From Microbacterium trichothecenolyticum (GTDB lineage Bacteria > Actinomycetota > Actinomycetes > Actinomycetales > Microbacteriaceae), in assembly GCF_000956465.1 (NCBI RefSeq), contig NZ_JYJA01000036.1, positions 62,001 through 126,000 on the forward strand: a stretch of DNA of 64,000 nucleotides, given 5' to 3'. Made by a program: the position numbers and the translations under genes. Positions 50,645 to 61,676 of the stretch are shown here, piece after piece. Each line of letters starts with the position of its first letter. Within the stretch, counting starts at the first letter, position 1. The notes beneath the pieces were generated by a model, which saw nothing but the letters and a program-made list of their open reading frames with translations, was not told the DNA's origin and did not search any database.

Positions 50645-51801
50645 GTCGTCACGGATGCTGCCGCCGTCCGGCGTCGATGGTGCCATGCCCGCCACGATAC
50701 GAGCCCTGCGGCCAGGAGGAGCGAAATCACGGAACCCGCGAGCACACCCAGCGTCGCCTGGTCGCGGTACGCCTCATCGTCGGAGAACGCGAGCTCGGAG
50801 AGCAGGAGCGACACCGTGAACCCGATGCCGCCGAGGGCGCCGGCAGCCAACAGGTCCGAGAAGGCGAGCGGCGGCGCGCTCCCCCGGCCCCCGATGCGCA
50901 GCGAGATCCACCCGAACAGCGAGATGCCGACGACCTTGCCGACCGGCAGCGCGACGAGCACGCCCCAGAACGCCGGCGACAGCTCGGACAGCGGCACCGA
51001 CGGGATCGGCACGAGCGCCGCCGAGAACGCGAACACCGGGAGCACGATGACGTTGACCCACGGCTCGAGCTCGTGCCGCACGCGCAGCGCCGGACGCTGC
51101 GCCATCGCGAGTCCGAGCGCCACGCCCGCGATGGTGGCGTGCACGCCCGAGAGGTACACCAGCACCCAGGTGGCGATCGCGAGCAGGGTGAGCAGGACGG
51201 CGAGCGGCATGCGGGCGCGCGTGTCGAGCTGTCTGCTCAGGATGCCGAACGCGACGACCGCGACCGCGGCTCCGACGAGCGCGGCGACGTTCACCCCGGT
51301 CGTGAAGAGCACCGCGATGAACACGATCCCGACGATGTCGTCGAGGATCGCGAGCGCGAGGAGGAACACCCGCAGCGCCGACGGCAGCCCCCGGCCGAAC
51401 ACCGCAAGCACTCCGAGCGCGAACGCGATATCGGTCGCGGTCGGGATCGGCCAGCCCGCCGTGGCGCCCGATCCCCACGCCATCGCGGCATAGATCGCGA
51501 TCGGGATCAGCACGCCCCCGGCGGCCGCGATCGCGGGCTGCAGAGCCTTTCGCGCCGAGTTGAGCTGGCCGGCGGTGAGCTCGTACTGCAGCTCGACCGC
51601 GACGACGAAGAAGAAGACCGCGAGCAGTCCGTCCTTGATCCAGTGGGAGAGGCTGAGCTCGAACACGCCCGGGATGCCGAGGTGGGCGTGCATCGCGTCA
51701 TCGACGGCAGGGCCACACGCCGAGTTGGCGACGAACAGGCCGAGACCTGCCGCGACGAGCAGGATGATCGCGGGGAAACGAGCGGAGCGGAGAAGCGACA
51801 T
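50641..51801 (-). CDS. nhaA: Na+/H+ antiporter NhaA
   Basis: A 386-aa inner-membrane antiporter with about 11-12 transmembrane segments. It shows the NhaA core: HWIKDGLLAVFFFVVAVELQ, TATDIAFALGVL and the ion-binding double aspartate in LLALAILDDIVGI. The late GALGGIGFTVSLLLSELAF is also typical. It uses the proton gradient to expel Na+. GGAGG precedes the ATG. It is coupled to mazG by a GTGA overlap. Confidence 0.95.
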   Translation of the reverse strand: MSLLRSARFPAIILLVAAGLGLFVANSACGPAVDDAMHAHLGIPGVFELSLSHWIKDGLLAVFFFVVAVELQYELTAGQLNSARKALQPAIAAAGGVLIPIAIYAAMAWGSGATAGWPIPTATDIAFALGVLAVFGRGLPSALRVFLLALAILDDIVGIVFIAVLFTTGVNVAALVGAAVAVVAFGILSRQLDTRARMPLAVLLTLLAIATWVLVYLSGVHATIAGVALGLAMAQRPALRVRHELEPWVNVIVLPVFAFSAALVPIPSVPLSELSPAFWGVLVALPVGKVVGISLFGWISLRIGGRGSAPPLAFSDLLAAGALGGIGFTVSLLLSELAFSDDEAYRDQATLGVLAGSVISLLLAAGLVSWRAWHHRRRTAAASVTT

Positions 51802-51975
51802 CTGGCCTCCGGGAGGGGATCGCGGGTCGACGAGGACGTGCCGACCAGACTTCCCGGCGCTCCACGGTCAGTGTAGCGAGCCGACTTGCGGCATCGCCGA
51901 GCGGGGCGCCCCGACCGATCGTCACACAGCGTCGACCGTCACTTCGGGGAAACACCGCGCCGTTAGCCTGGAGAG

Positions 51976-54648
51976 ATGCGTGAACTCACCCACACCGAAG
52001 CGATCGACCTCGTCGGGCGGTACGAGGCGGAGCAGGCGATCCCCGAGCAGATGCGCGGCGACGTCCGCATGCTCGGGACACTTCTCGGTCAGGTGCTGCG
52101 CGAGAGCGGTTCGCCGGGACTGTACGAGGACGTGGAGCGTCTGCGCACGGCGACGATCCAGGCGTACACCGACGAGACACCGGAGGCCTTCGCCCGCGCA
52201 GCCGCCATCGCCGACTCGTTCACGATCGCCCGCGCCGACGAGGTCGCCCGGGCGTTCACCGCGTACTTCCACCTCGTGAACCTCGCCGAGGAGCACCAGC
52301 GCGTTCGCGTGCTGCGCGAGCGCGACGGGCGCCCCGACCGCGAGCAGGCGACCGACTCGGTCGCCGCGGCGTTCGTGCGCCTCGCTGCCGAGGTCGGCGA
52401 CGACACGGCCCTGAAACGCCTCCAGGGCATGCGGTTCCACCCGGTGTTCACCGCCCACCCGACCGAGGCTCGTCGCCGCGCGGTGTCGACCAGCATCCGC
52501 CGCCTCGCGACCCTCCTCGAGGAGCACGACGCGTCGCTGCGCGGCGGCGCGGACGAGCGCCGTGCCGAGCGCCGCATGCTCGAGGAGATCGACACGCTGT
52601 GGCGCACCGCGCCGCTGCGGCCCGAGAAGCCGGCCCCCACCGACGAGGTGCGCGCGGTCATGGCCGTGTTCGACGACACGCTCTACACGGCGGTCCCCCA
52701 CGTGTACCGCCGCGTCGACGACGCCCTGCAGGGCCCCGCCGCCGGCGGCCGTGCGCCGGTCGTGCGCCCGTTCGTGCGCGTCGGCTCGTGGGTCGGCGGC
52801 GACCGTGACGGAAACCCGTTCGTCACGGCGTCCGTCACCCGCAAGGCCTCCGCGATCGCGAGCGAGCACGTGCTCATCGGCCTGGCGCGCACCACCAGCC
52901 GTATCGGGCGCACGATGACGCTCGACGCCTCGACCACGCCGCCGAGCGATGCCCTCCTCGCGCTGTGGCGGCGCCTCAAGGCGGCCGACGAGGACGCCGC
53001 GAAGGACATCGCCAAGCGCTCCCCCGACGAGCCGCACCGGCGCATCCTGCTGCTGATCGCCCGCAAGATCGAGGCGACCCGCGCGCGCAACGCCGACCTC
53101 GCGTACCGCGACCCCGAGCACCTGCTGGCCGACCTGCGCGTGGTGCAGGAATCGCTCGTGCAGGCCGGGGCCCCGCGTCAGGCATACGGCCACCTGCAGC
53201 AGCTGCTGTGGCAGGTCGAGACCTACGGCTTCCACCTCACCGAGCTGGAGGTGCGCCAGCACTCGGCCGTGCACGCCAAGGTGCTCGCCGAACTCGAGTC
53301 GGGCGCGCCGCGCAGCGAGCTCGCCGAAGAGGTGCTCGACGTCATCCGCACCGTCGGGTTCCTGCAGGAGCGCTACGGCCCGCGCGCCGCCGGTCGCTAC
53401 ATCGTGTCGTTCACGCAGTCCGCTGAAGACCTCGCCAACGTGCACAAGCTCGCCGCCTACGCGGTCGGCCCCGACGGCACGCCGCCCGTGCTCGACGTCA
53501 TCCCGCTGTTCGAGACGTTCGCCGACCTGCAGGCCGCGCCCCGCATCCTCGCCGAGATCGTCGAGCACCCCGAGTTCGCCGCGCGCCTGGAGGCCACCGG
53601 CCGTCGCCTGGAGGTCATGCTCGGCTACTCGGACTCCTCCAAGGACGTCGGCCCCGTCGCCGCCAACCTCGCGCTGTACGAGGCGCAGGCGAAGATCGCC
53701 GCGTGGGCTGACGAGAACGGCATCGAGCTCACCCTCTTCCACGGCCGCGGCGGCGCCCTCGGGCGCGGCGGCGGCCCCGCGAACTCCGCGATCATGGCGC
53801 AGCCGCCGCACTCCGTCGACGGCCGGTTCAAGCTCACCGAGCAGGGCGAGGTCATCTTCGCCCGCTACGGCGACCCCGCCATCGCCATGCGCCACATCGA
53901 CCAGGTCGCCGCGGCGATCCTGCTCGCATCGTCGCCGTCCAACGAAGAGCGCAATCGCGCCGCGGCGGCGAGGTACGCCGACGTGGCCGCGACGATGGAT
54001 GCAGCCTCCCGCGAGCGCTTCTTCTCGCTCGTGAAGGCGCCCGGCTTCGCGCCGTGGTTCGCCCGGGTGACGCCGATGGAGGAGATCGGCCTGCTCGCCC
54101 TCGGCTCGCGACCGGCCCGCCGCGGTCTGTCGGTCGAGTCCCTCGAGGACCTCCGCGCCATCCCGTGGGTGTTCGCGTGGACGCAGGCGCGCATCAACCT
54201 GGCCGGCTGGTTCGGCCTGGGAACGGCGCTGCAGGCCGTCGGTGACGAGCCGCTGCTGCAGCGGGCGTACCAGGAATGGCCGCTGTTTCGCACGCTCATC
54301 GACAACGTCGCCATGAGCCTCGCCAAGACCGACGACCGCATCGCGCTGCACTACCTCGAGCTCGGCGACCGCGACGACCTCGCGGCGCTCGTGCGCGACG
54401 AGATGCACCTCACGCGCGACTGGGTGATCCGCATCACCGGCGGCACCGAGCTGCTGGGCAACAAGCCGGTGCTGCAGCGCGCCGTCAAGATGCGAAGCCC
54501 GTACGTCGACGCGCTCTCGCTGCTGCAGCTGCGGGCGCTGCGGGCGCTGCGGGAGGCTCCGGAGGGCGCTCCGGTCGATCCCGAACTGCAGCGCCTGCTG
54601 CTGCTCTCGGTCTCGGGTGTCGCGGCCGGACTGCAGAACACCGGCTGA
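51976..54648 (+). CDS. ppc: Phosphoenolpyruvate carboxylase
   Basis: An 890-aa anaplerotic enzyme making oxaloacetate from PEP and bicarbonate. Catalytic His161 is in FTAHPTEARRR, Lys556 in GYSDSSKDVGP, and the Arg-containing glycine-rich loop FHGRGGALGRGGGP is intact; the C-terminal QNTG is the conserved inhibitor-binding end. TAGCCT (51964-51969) is a -10 candidate 6 bases before the ATG, so the mRNA is probably leaderless. Full length, no neighbours in operon except possibly the small zinc-ribbon gene. Confidence 0.97.
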   Translation: MRELTHTEAIDLVGRYEAEQAIPEQMRGDVRMLGTLLGQVLRESGSPGLYEDVERLRTATIQAYTDETPEAFARAAAIADSFTIARADEVARAFTAYFHLVNLAEEHQRVRVLRERDGRPDREQATDSVAAAFVRLAAEVGDDTALKRLQGMRFHPVFTAHPTEARRRAVSTSIRRLATLLEEHDASLRGGADERRAERRMLEEIDTLWRTAPLRPEKPAPTDEVRAVMAVFDDTLYTAVPHVYRRVDDALQGPAAGGRAPVVRPFVRVGSWVGGDRDGNPFVTASVTRKASAIASEHVLIGLARTTSRIGRTMTLDASTTPPSDALLALWRRLKAADEDAAKDIAKRSPDEPHRRILLLIARKIEATRARNADLAYRDPEHLLADLRVVQESLVQAGAPRQAYGHLQQLLWQVETYGFHLTELEVRQHSAVHAKVLAELESGAPRSELAEEVLDVIRTVGFLQERYGPRAAGRYIVSFTQSAEDLANVHKLAAYAVGPDGTPPVLDVIPLFETFADLQAAPRILAEIVEHPEFAARLEATGRRLEVMLGYSDSSKDVGPVAANLALYEAQAKIAAWADENGIELTLFHGRGGALGRGGGPANSAIMAQPPHSVDGRFKLTEQGEVIFARYGDPAIAMRHIDQVAAAILLASSPSNEERNRAAAARYADVAATMDAASRERFFSLVKAPGFAPWFARVTPMEEIGLLALGSRPARRGLSVESLEDLRAIPWVFAWTQARINLAGWFGLGTALQAVGDEPLLQRAYQEWPLFRTLIDNVAMSLAKTDDRIALHYLELGDRDDLAALVRDEMHLTRDWVIRITGGTELLGNKPVLQRAVKMRSPYVDALSLLQLRALRALREAPEGAPVDPELQRLLLLSVSGVAAGLQNTG

Positions 54649-54708
54649 CCCGGACGCCGCCGCGCGTCGCAACCGGGATCGCCGAGACCCCGGCGTACCG
54701 TGGCGCGC

Positions 54709-54879
54709 ATGGCACGGATCGTCGTCGCCGAAGTCTGCCCCTGGTGCGGGTCGCTCGATGTGCGGGCGAGCGAACCACGGTGGTTCCGGATCGAGTGGGA
54801 ACGTCGAGGCCACCTCGACGACGGCTCGGTCGACCACCTCGAGTTCCGCTGCCGCGACTGCGGCCTCGCCTGGGACTGA
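54709..54879 (+). CDS. Small zinc-ribbon protein
   Basis: A 56-aa protein with two knuckles, CPWCG near the N terminus and CRDCG near the C terminus, which would hold one zinc ion. Between them is WFRIEWERRGHLDDGSVDHL. ATG start 60 bases after ppc. TACCGT (54696-54701) 7 bases upstream is a possible leaderless promoter. The function is unknown. It could be a nucleic-acid or protein-binding ribbon; coding potential is supported by the paired Cys motifs and codon usage. Confidence 0.65.
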   Translation: MARIVVAEVCPWCGSLDVRASEPRWFRIEWERRGHLDDGSVDHLEFRCRDCGLAWD

Positions 54880-54886
54880 CGTCGAA

Positions 54887-54922
54887 GATCCACGGATGCT
54901 GCGGCCCGCGGCATCCGTGATC
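54887..54922. terminator. Palindrome after the zinc-ribbon gene (repeat family copy 2)
   Basis: CACGGATGC (54891-54899) pairs with GCATCCGTG (54911-54919), and outer GATC/GATC-like bases extend it. The 23-base core 54894-54916 is the exact reverse complement of 34182-34204. It sits between convergent genes, so a bidirectional terminator is likely. Confidence 0.65.
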
Positions 54923-54943
54923 CTCGTCGTCCGGGCGGGCGGG

Positions 54944-55543
54944 TCAGTCGAGCCGGCGGTCGTCGGCGTGGCGCGCGAGGCTGCGGCCGTAGCGTTCGGT
55001 GAGCTGCACCATGAGGTCGGGGGTCTCGCGGTCGAGGCCGAACACGTAGCCGGGGAAGTCGAGCTCGCGCTGTGCGGCCCAGATCTCCTCGTGGCGGTCG
55101 GGCGGCAGGATCTGCACCGGGTCGCCGACGGCCACCCAGCCGATCGGCACCGTCGACTCGGCGGGGAGCGTCGTGCGCAGGTGCACGACGGCGTTGATGC
55201 GCACTTCGCTGCGGGCACCGATGTGCGCGCCGTTGAACACGCGCGTGCCGGTCGCCAGGAAGACCTCCTCCTCGACGACGGCGCCCGAGATGCTCGCCAT
55301 CGGGCCGACCAGCACATGGTCGGCGATGTGCACCGCGTTGGTCGCGGTGGCACGCACGAGCGCGTTCTCCATCACGATGACGTTCGCGCCGAGGGTGATG
55401 GCGCCGCCCTCGGCCGTGATCACCGCGCCGTGCAGGATCTGGCAGTCGGCGCCGATCTCGACATCGCCGCTGATCACCGCGGTCGCCGCCACGACCGCGT
55501 CGGGATGGATGCGGGGCTGTGCCCCGAGGTGCTCGAACCGCAT
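54944..55543 (-). CDS. Left-handed beta-helix (gamma-carbonic-anhydrase-like hexapeptide) protein
   Basis: A 199-aa protein with repeated hexapeptides (VVAATAVISGDVEIGADCQI, ITLGANVIVMENALV, HIADHVLVGPMASISGAVV) forming a left-handed beta-helix. It resembles gamma-class carbonic anhydrases and acetyltransferase-like PaaY/YrdA proteins. The His that normally ends the IGHGA-type turn is replaced (VLVGPMA), so the trimeric zinc site looks incomplete and carbonic anhydrase activity is doubtful. CAGGAA precedes the ATG. Convergent with the zinc-ribbon gene, divergent from gdhA. Confidence 0.82.
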   Translation of the reverse strand: MRFEHLGAQPRIHPDAVVAATAVISGDVEIGADCQILHGAVITAEGGAITLGANVIVMENALVRATATNAVHIADHVLVGPMASISGAVVEEEVFLATGTRVFNGAHIGARSEVRINAVVHLRTTLPAESTVPIGWVAVGDPVQILPPDRHEEIWAAQRELDFPGYVFGLDRETPDLMVQLTERYGRSLARHADDRRLD

Positions 55544-55583
55544 CGTTCCTGTCTCCCGCCTTCGTGGATGGGGCCCAGCGTAG

Positions 55584-57056
<1,473 letters not shown>

Positions 57057-57072
57057 CCCTCCGCATGCGCTC

Positions 57073-57147
57073 CGAGATCAGGAGATCTGCGCACGGCGGG
57101 ACGATCGCACACGAATCGTCCTGCCCCCGCCGGATCTCCTGATCTCG
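57073..57147. terminator. Large bidirectional palindrome between gdhA and mfd
   Basis: CGAGATCAGGAGATC (57073-57087) and GATCTCCTGATCTCG (57133-57147) are perfect 15-bp arms. Inside, GGACGAT and ATCGTCC, and CGGCGGG and CCCGCCG, can pair too. It ends two convergent genes. Confidence 0.75.
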
Positions 57148-57160
57148 AGGAGAGCCCGGC

Positions 57161-60100
57161 TCAGCCTGCGGCGGCGGCAGCGGCATCCGCCTCGGTCTTC
57201 TTCTCGGGCCACAGCTGCTCGATCAGCTGCGCCACCCACGCGATGAGCTCGTCGTCGCCCAGCGGTTCGCCGCCCGCCGACGGCAGCGGCACGACCATCG
57301 CCTCTCCCCCGGCGACGACCTTCGCCTTGGGGTGCAGGCGCTGCAGGCGCACGCGCATCGAGTCGGGAAGGTTCGCGGGTGCGATGCGCAGGTTCGGGCC
57401 CATCGCGACGACATCCGCCAGCCCGGCCTGCCCCGCCCTGCGCCGCAGGCGCGCGACCGCGAGCAGCCCCTCGACCTCCGACGGCGGCTCGCCGTAACGG
57501 TCGGTGAGCTCCTCGATGACGAGGCCGATCGCCTCGGGCGCCGCGGTGACGGATGCCGCGGCCGAGAGCTTCTGATAGGCCTCGAGACGCAGCCGCTCGC
57601 TGTCGATGTACGACTCGGGGATGCGCGCCTGCACCGGCAGCTCGAGCCGGAGCTCGGTCGGGCCCTCGGTCTCCTCGCCGCGGAACGTCGCAACGGCCTC
57701 GCCGATCATACGCAGGTACAGGTCGAAGCCGACCCCGGCGATGTGGCCGGCCTGCTCGGCACCGAGAAGGTTTCCGGCGCCCCGGATCTCGAGGTCCTTC
57801 AGCGCCACCTGCATGCCGGACCCGAGGTCGTTGTTGACGGCGATCGTCTCGAGGCGGTCGGCCGCCGTCTCCGACAGCGGCTTCATGTCGTCGTACAGGA
57901 AGTACGCGTACGCGCGCTCGCGCGCGCGGCCCACCCGGCCGCGCAGCTGGTGCAGCTGGCTGAGGCCGTACTTGTCGGCGCGATCGATGATGATCGTGTT
58001 CGCGTTCGAGATGTCGAGACCGGTCTCGACGATCGTCGTGCAGACCAGGACGTCGGAGCGACGCTCCCAGAACGCGTCGACGACCTCCTCGAGCGCGTGC
58101 TCCCCCATCTGGCCGTGAGCCACCGCGATGCGCGCCTCGGGCACGAGCTCGGCGAGCTCGGCGGCGACCCGCTGGATCGACTGCACGCGATTGTGCACGT
58201 AGAACACCTGGCCTTCGCGCAGCAGCTCGCGGCGGATGGCGGCGGCGATCTGCTTGTCGTTGCGGGGGCCGACGTACGACAGGATCGGATGCCGATCCTC
58301 TGGTGGCGTCTGCAGGGTCGACATCTCGCGGATGCCGGTGACCGCCATCTCGAGGGTGCGCGGGATCGGCGTCGCGCTCATGGCGAGGATGTCGACGTTG
58401 GTCTTGAGCTTCTTCAGCTGATCCTTGTGCTCGACGCCGAACCGCTGCTCCTCGTCGATGATCATGAGGCCGAGGTCCTTGAAGATCACCTTCTCCGTGA
58501 GGATGCGGTGCGTGCCGATGACCATGTCGACGGTGCCGTCGGTGAGCCCGGCGAGCACTTCGCGCGCCTGCTTGTCGGTCTGGAACCGCGAGAGCGCCTT
58601 GACCTTGACGGGGAAGCCGGCGAAGCGCTCGGTGAAAGTCTCGAGGTGCTGCTTGACGAGCAGTGTCGTCGGCACGAGCATCGCGACCTGCTTGCCGTCC
58701 TGGATCGCCTTGAACGCGGCGCGCACGGCGACCTCGGTCTTGCCGAAGCCGACGTCGCCAGACAGGAGCCGGTCCATCGGGATCGGCTTCTCCATGTCGG
58801 CCTTGATCTCGTCGATCGTCTGCAGCTGGTCGGGCGTCTCCGCGAACGGGAACGCCTCTTCGAGCTCGCGCTGCCAGGGCGTGTCAGGTCCGAAGGCGTG
58901 CCCCTTCGAGGCCATGCGCGCCGAGTAGAGCTTGACGAGCTCGACCGCGATGTCGCGTACTGCGCGGCGCGCCTTGCTCTTGGCCTGGGCCCAGTCGCTG
59001 CCGCCCATCTTGGAGAGGCTCGGCGCTTCGCCGCCGACGTAGCGCGACAGCAGATCGAGCTGGTCGGTCGGCACGAAGAGCTTGTCGCCGGGGTATCCGC
59101 GTTTGGAGGGCGCGTACTCGAGCACGAGGTACTCGCGCACGCTCTTCACCGCGTTGCGGCCGCCGCTGGACACCTCGCGCTGGGTGAGCTCGACGAACTT
59201 GCCGATGCCGTGCGTCGCGTGCACGACGTAGTCGCCGGCCTTCAGCTGCAGCGGATCGACGACGGCCTTGCGCCGCGATGCGAGCTTCTTCACGACGCGC
59301 GAGTCGCCGCCGATCGTGCGCCCGTAGAACTCGGACTCGGTGAGCACGGCGAGCTTCGCGTCGGCGGACTCGAACCCGCGCTCCAGTGCGCTGAGCACCA
59401 CATGCGCGACGCCGGGCTCGGGCGCGTGCATCACCTCGTCGACCTTGCGCGCCGCGATGCCGCGCTCGGCGAGCACATCGCGGGCGCGCTCCACGAGTCC
59501 GGCTCCGGATGCTGCCACGACGACCCGCCAGCCGTCCGCGAGCAGTGCGCCCACGTGGTCGGTGGCGCCTTCGACGTTGCCCTGGAACGAGGGCACGGCC
59601 GCACCGGCAACCCGAATGGCGGCGGCGGCCTCGAGCGCGACGTCGATGTCGTCGTCGATGAGACCTTCCGCGGCGGCATCCGCGTGTCCGGAGTCGAACG
59701 CGCTGAGCGTCCACCAGACGCCGCTGCGATCGCGGGCCGCCTCGCGGAGCTCGGGCAGGGTCAGGAAGTCCCCGGCACCCAGGTCGATCGGGGTGCTCGC
59801 ACCGGCGGTCGCGGCGCTCCACGCCGCATCGAGGAACTCGCGGTTGGTCTCGCCGAGGGTGATCGCACGCGTCACCGCGCGCTCGGGGTCGACCAGGGCG
59901 ACCGCGGAGCCCTCGGGCAGATAGTCGACGAGGGTCACGAGGCGGTCGACGACGGCAGGCAGCAGCGACTCCATGCCCTCGACGGGGATGCCCTCCGACA
60001 TCTTCTCGAGCATGCCCTTGAGGCCGGGGAACTCGTCCTTGAGCTGACGGGCGCGGCCGCGGACGGCCTCTGTCAGCAGCAGCTCGCGACTGGGCAGGAG

Positions 60101-60787
60101 GGTGACCTCGCGCACCTCGCCGGGGAGCGACCGCTGGTCCGCAACCGAGAACGCCCTCATCTCGTCGACCTCGTCGCCGAAGAACTCGACGCGGTACGGA
60201 TGCGGCGCGGTCGGCGGGAAGACGTCGAGGATGCCGCCGCGCACGGCGAACTCGCCACGCCGCGACACCATATCGACGCGGTGATAGGCGAGCTCGACGA
60301 GGCGCGTCGACACGTCGCCGAGGTCGTGGCCACGGCCCCCCACGACGAGTTCGATCGGATCCACCGAGGTCAGGCCCGCGGCAAGGGGCTGGATCGCGCC
60401 GCGCACCGACGCCGTGATGACCAGCGGCGTCGCGGCATCCCAGCGCGCGATGCGCGTGAGGATGTCGAGGCGCGCACCGACCGTCTCGGCACTCGGGCTG
60501 AGGCGCTCATGCGGCAGTGTCTCCCACGCGGGGAAATGCACCACCTCGGCACCGGGCAGCAGCGCGCCCAGCGCGGGACCGAGCGACTCGGCTCGTCGCC
60601 CCGTCGGTGCGACGAGCAGCACGATCGGCGGCTTGCCCGCGGCACGGCGACGCTCGAGCAGAGCCGCGAGGAGGGGAGCGTCGAGTCCTTCGACGAGCGA
60701 GAAGTCGGCATCGACGGATGCCGCGGCCAGCGCGTCCCGGAAAGGCTCAGCCTGTTCGAGGGCGCGCACGATCCCGGGAACTGTCAC
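57161..60787 (-). CDS. mfd: Transcription-repair coupling factor Mfd
   Basis: A 1208-aa ATP-dependent translocase that removes stalled RNA polymerase and recruits UvrA. Order: UvrB-like N-terminal domains (about 1-470), CarD-like RNA-polymerase-interaction domain (about 500-600; LKAGDYVVHATHGIGKFV), RecG-like helicase (Walker A GDVGFGKTE with Lys683, IIDEEQRFG, SATPIPRT, QLRGRVGR) and a C-terminal TRCF domain (about 1040-1150). GTG start with TAGACT (60794-60799) 6 bases upstream and no Shine-Dalgarno, so probably leaderless. Confidence 0.97.
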   Translation of the reverse strand: MTVPGIVRALEQAEPFRDALAAASVDADFSLVEGLDAPLLAALLERRRAAGKPPIVLLVAPTGRRAESLGPALGALLPGAEVVHFPAWETLPHERLSPSAETVGARLDILTRIARWDAATPLVITASVRGAIQPLAAGLTSVDPIELVVGGRGHDLGDVSTRLVELAYHRVDMVSRRGEFAVRGGILDVFPPTAPHPYRVEFFGDEVDEMRAFSVADQRSLPGEVREVTLLPSRELLLTEAVRGRARQLKDEFPGLKGMLEKMSEGIPVEGMESLLPAVVDRLVTLVDYLPEGSAVALVDPERAVTRAITLGETNREFLDAAWSAATAGASTPIDLGAGDFLTLPELREAARDRSGVWWTLSAFDSGHADAAAEGLIDDDIDVALEAAAAIRVAGAAVPSFQGNVEGATDHVGALLADGWRVVVAASGAGLVERARDVLAERGIAARKVDEVMHAPEPGVAHVVLSALERGFESADAKLAVLTESEFYGRTIGGDSRVVKKLASRRKAVVDPLQLKAGDYVVHATHGIGKFVELTQREVSSGGRNAVKSVREYLVLEYAPSKRGYPGDKLFVPTDQLDLLSRYVGGEAPSLSKMGGSDWAQAKSKARRAVRDIAVELVKLYSARMASKGHAFGPDTPWQRELEEAFPFAETPDQLQTIDEIKADMEKPIPMDRLLSGDVGFGKTEVAVRAAFKAIQDGKQVAMLVPTTLLVKQHLETFTERFAGFPVKVKALSRFQTDKQAREVLAGLTDGTVDMVIGTHRILTEKVIFKDLGLMIIDEEQRFGVEHKDQLKKLKTNVDILAMSATPIPRTLEMAVTGIREMSTLQTPPEDRHPILSYVGPRNDKQIAAAIRRELLREGQVFYVHNRVQSIQRVAAELAELVPEARIAVAHGQMGEHALEEVVDAFWERRSDVLVCTTIVETGLDISNANTIIIDRADKYGLSQLHQLRGRVGRARERAYAYFLYDDMKPLSETAADRLETIAVNNDLGSGMQVALKDLEIRGAGNLLGAEQAGHIAGVGFDLYLRMIGEAVATFRGEETEGPTELRLELPVQARIPESYIDSERLRLEAYQKLSAAASVTAAPEAIGLVIEELTDRYGEPPSEVEGLLAVARLRRRAGQAGLADVVAMGPNLRIAPANLPDSMRVRLQRLHPKAKVVAGGEAMVVPLPSAGGEPLGDDELIAWVAQLIEQLWPEKKTEADAAAAAAG

Positions 60788-60857
60788 CGGACGAGTCTAC
60801 GACCCGCCACGGACACGGGGATCCGCCGTGGACCGGGCCCGCTCCTAGGATGAGGCT

Positions 60858-61505
60858 GTGAGCCAGCCCGACACACCCCAGAACCCGCCTGCTCAGCCCG
60901 CGGAGTGGGCGCCGCCGTCGGCCGCGCCGTTCGGGACGCCGACCGGCGAAGCCCCCGCCCCGGGGTATCCGGGTGCCGCGGCGGCGACCCCGCAGGGATG
61001 GGCGACTCCCCCGGCGGGCGCGTACGCACCGCCTCCCGGATACGCGCCCCCCGCGGGCTATCCGGTGCCGCCGGCCGCAGCATCCGTCATCGCGTACGGT
61101 GCTCCCGCTCCCGTCAAGCGCAGCGGCGCACTCGGGATCGTCGCGCTCGCGCTCGCACTCGTCGCCACGATCGGCGCGAGCCTGCTGGCCGCGATCGCAA
61201 GCTTCAACATCGGGCTCGGCGCCGGCCGCGAGATCTCGTCACGGCCGTTCACCGGCGACTTCGACTGGTCGGTCCTGACGCCCGTGCGCGACTGGGTGCT
61301 GATGGGCGAGGTCTCGTTCTGGGTCGGCACCGCGATCGGTGTGTGGGCTCTCGTACAGGGGATCATCGCGGTCGTGAAGGGACGCGGCCGCGGCGCCGGC
61401 ATCGCGGCGGTCGTCATCGCCGCCCTCGGCCCGATCGCCTTCGGCGCCGTCGTGCAGGGCTTCCTCACCGCGGGCCTCGCCGCCGGGACCGGCATCGGCG
61501 GCTGA
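60858..61505 (+). CDS. Proline-rich membrane protein (DUF4190-like)
   Basis: A 215-aa protein with a cytoplasmic Pro/Ala/Gly/Tyr-rich tail of about 80 residues. About three hydrophobic segments follow (GALGIVALALALVATIGASLL; VSFWVGTAIGVWALVQGIIAV; GAGIAAVVIAALGPIAFGAVV). The layout is typical of DUF4190-type actinobacterial membrane proteins of unknown function. GTG start with TAGGAT (60846-60851) exactly 6 bases upstream, so leaderless. Divergent from mfd with overlapping promoter space. Confidence 0.78.
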   Translation: MSQPDTPQNPPAQPAEWAPPSAAPFGTPTGEAPAPGYPGAAAATPQGWATPPAGAYAPPPGYAPPAGYPVPPAAASVIAYGAPAPVKRSGALGIVALALALVATIGASLLAAIASFNIGLGAGREISSRPFTGDFDWSVLTPVRDWVLMGEVSFWVGTAIGVWALVQGIIAVVKGRGRGAGIAAVVIAALGPIAFGAVVQGFLTAGLAAGTGIGG

Positions 61506-61535
61506 CGCGGCTCGATACCCGGAGCGACAGCATCC

Positions 61536-61569
61536 GCTCGCGTCCTGCTCCTCATTTGAGGACGCGAGC
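61536..61569. terminator. Palindrome between convergent membrane-protein gene and pth
   Basis: GCTCGCGTCCT (61536-61546) and AGGACGCGAGC (61559-61569) form a perfect 11-bp stem; CCTCA/TGAGG can form an alternative inner stem. Likely bidirectional terminator in the 171-base intergenic gap. Confidence 0.65.
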
Positions 61570-61676
61570 CGAAATGCGGAGCGAAACCCCTGGGTCGGCC
61601 CTCATCTCGGCACTCGCCCTCAACTGAGGAGGGAAAGACCTGAGGCTCCTCGGGCGGCGGTGCGCGCCGCGCGGGG

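Noticed and set aside
49854..50819. A 321-aa protein starting with DUF1905
   Set aside because: Residues after about 110 are antisense of mazG and low-complexity Ser/Arg/Thr-rich; reported as a truncated gene instead.
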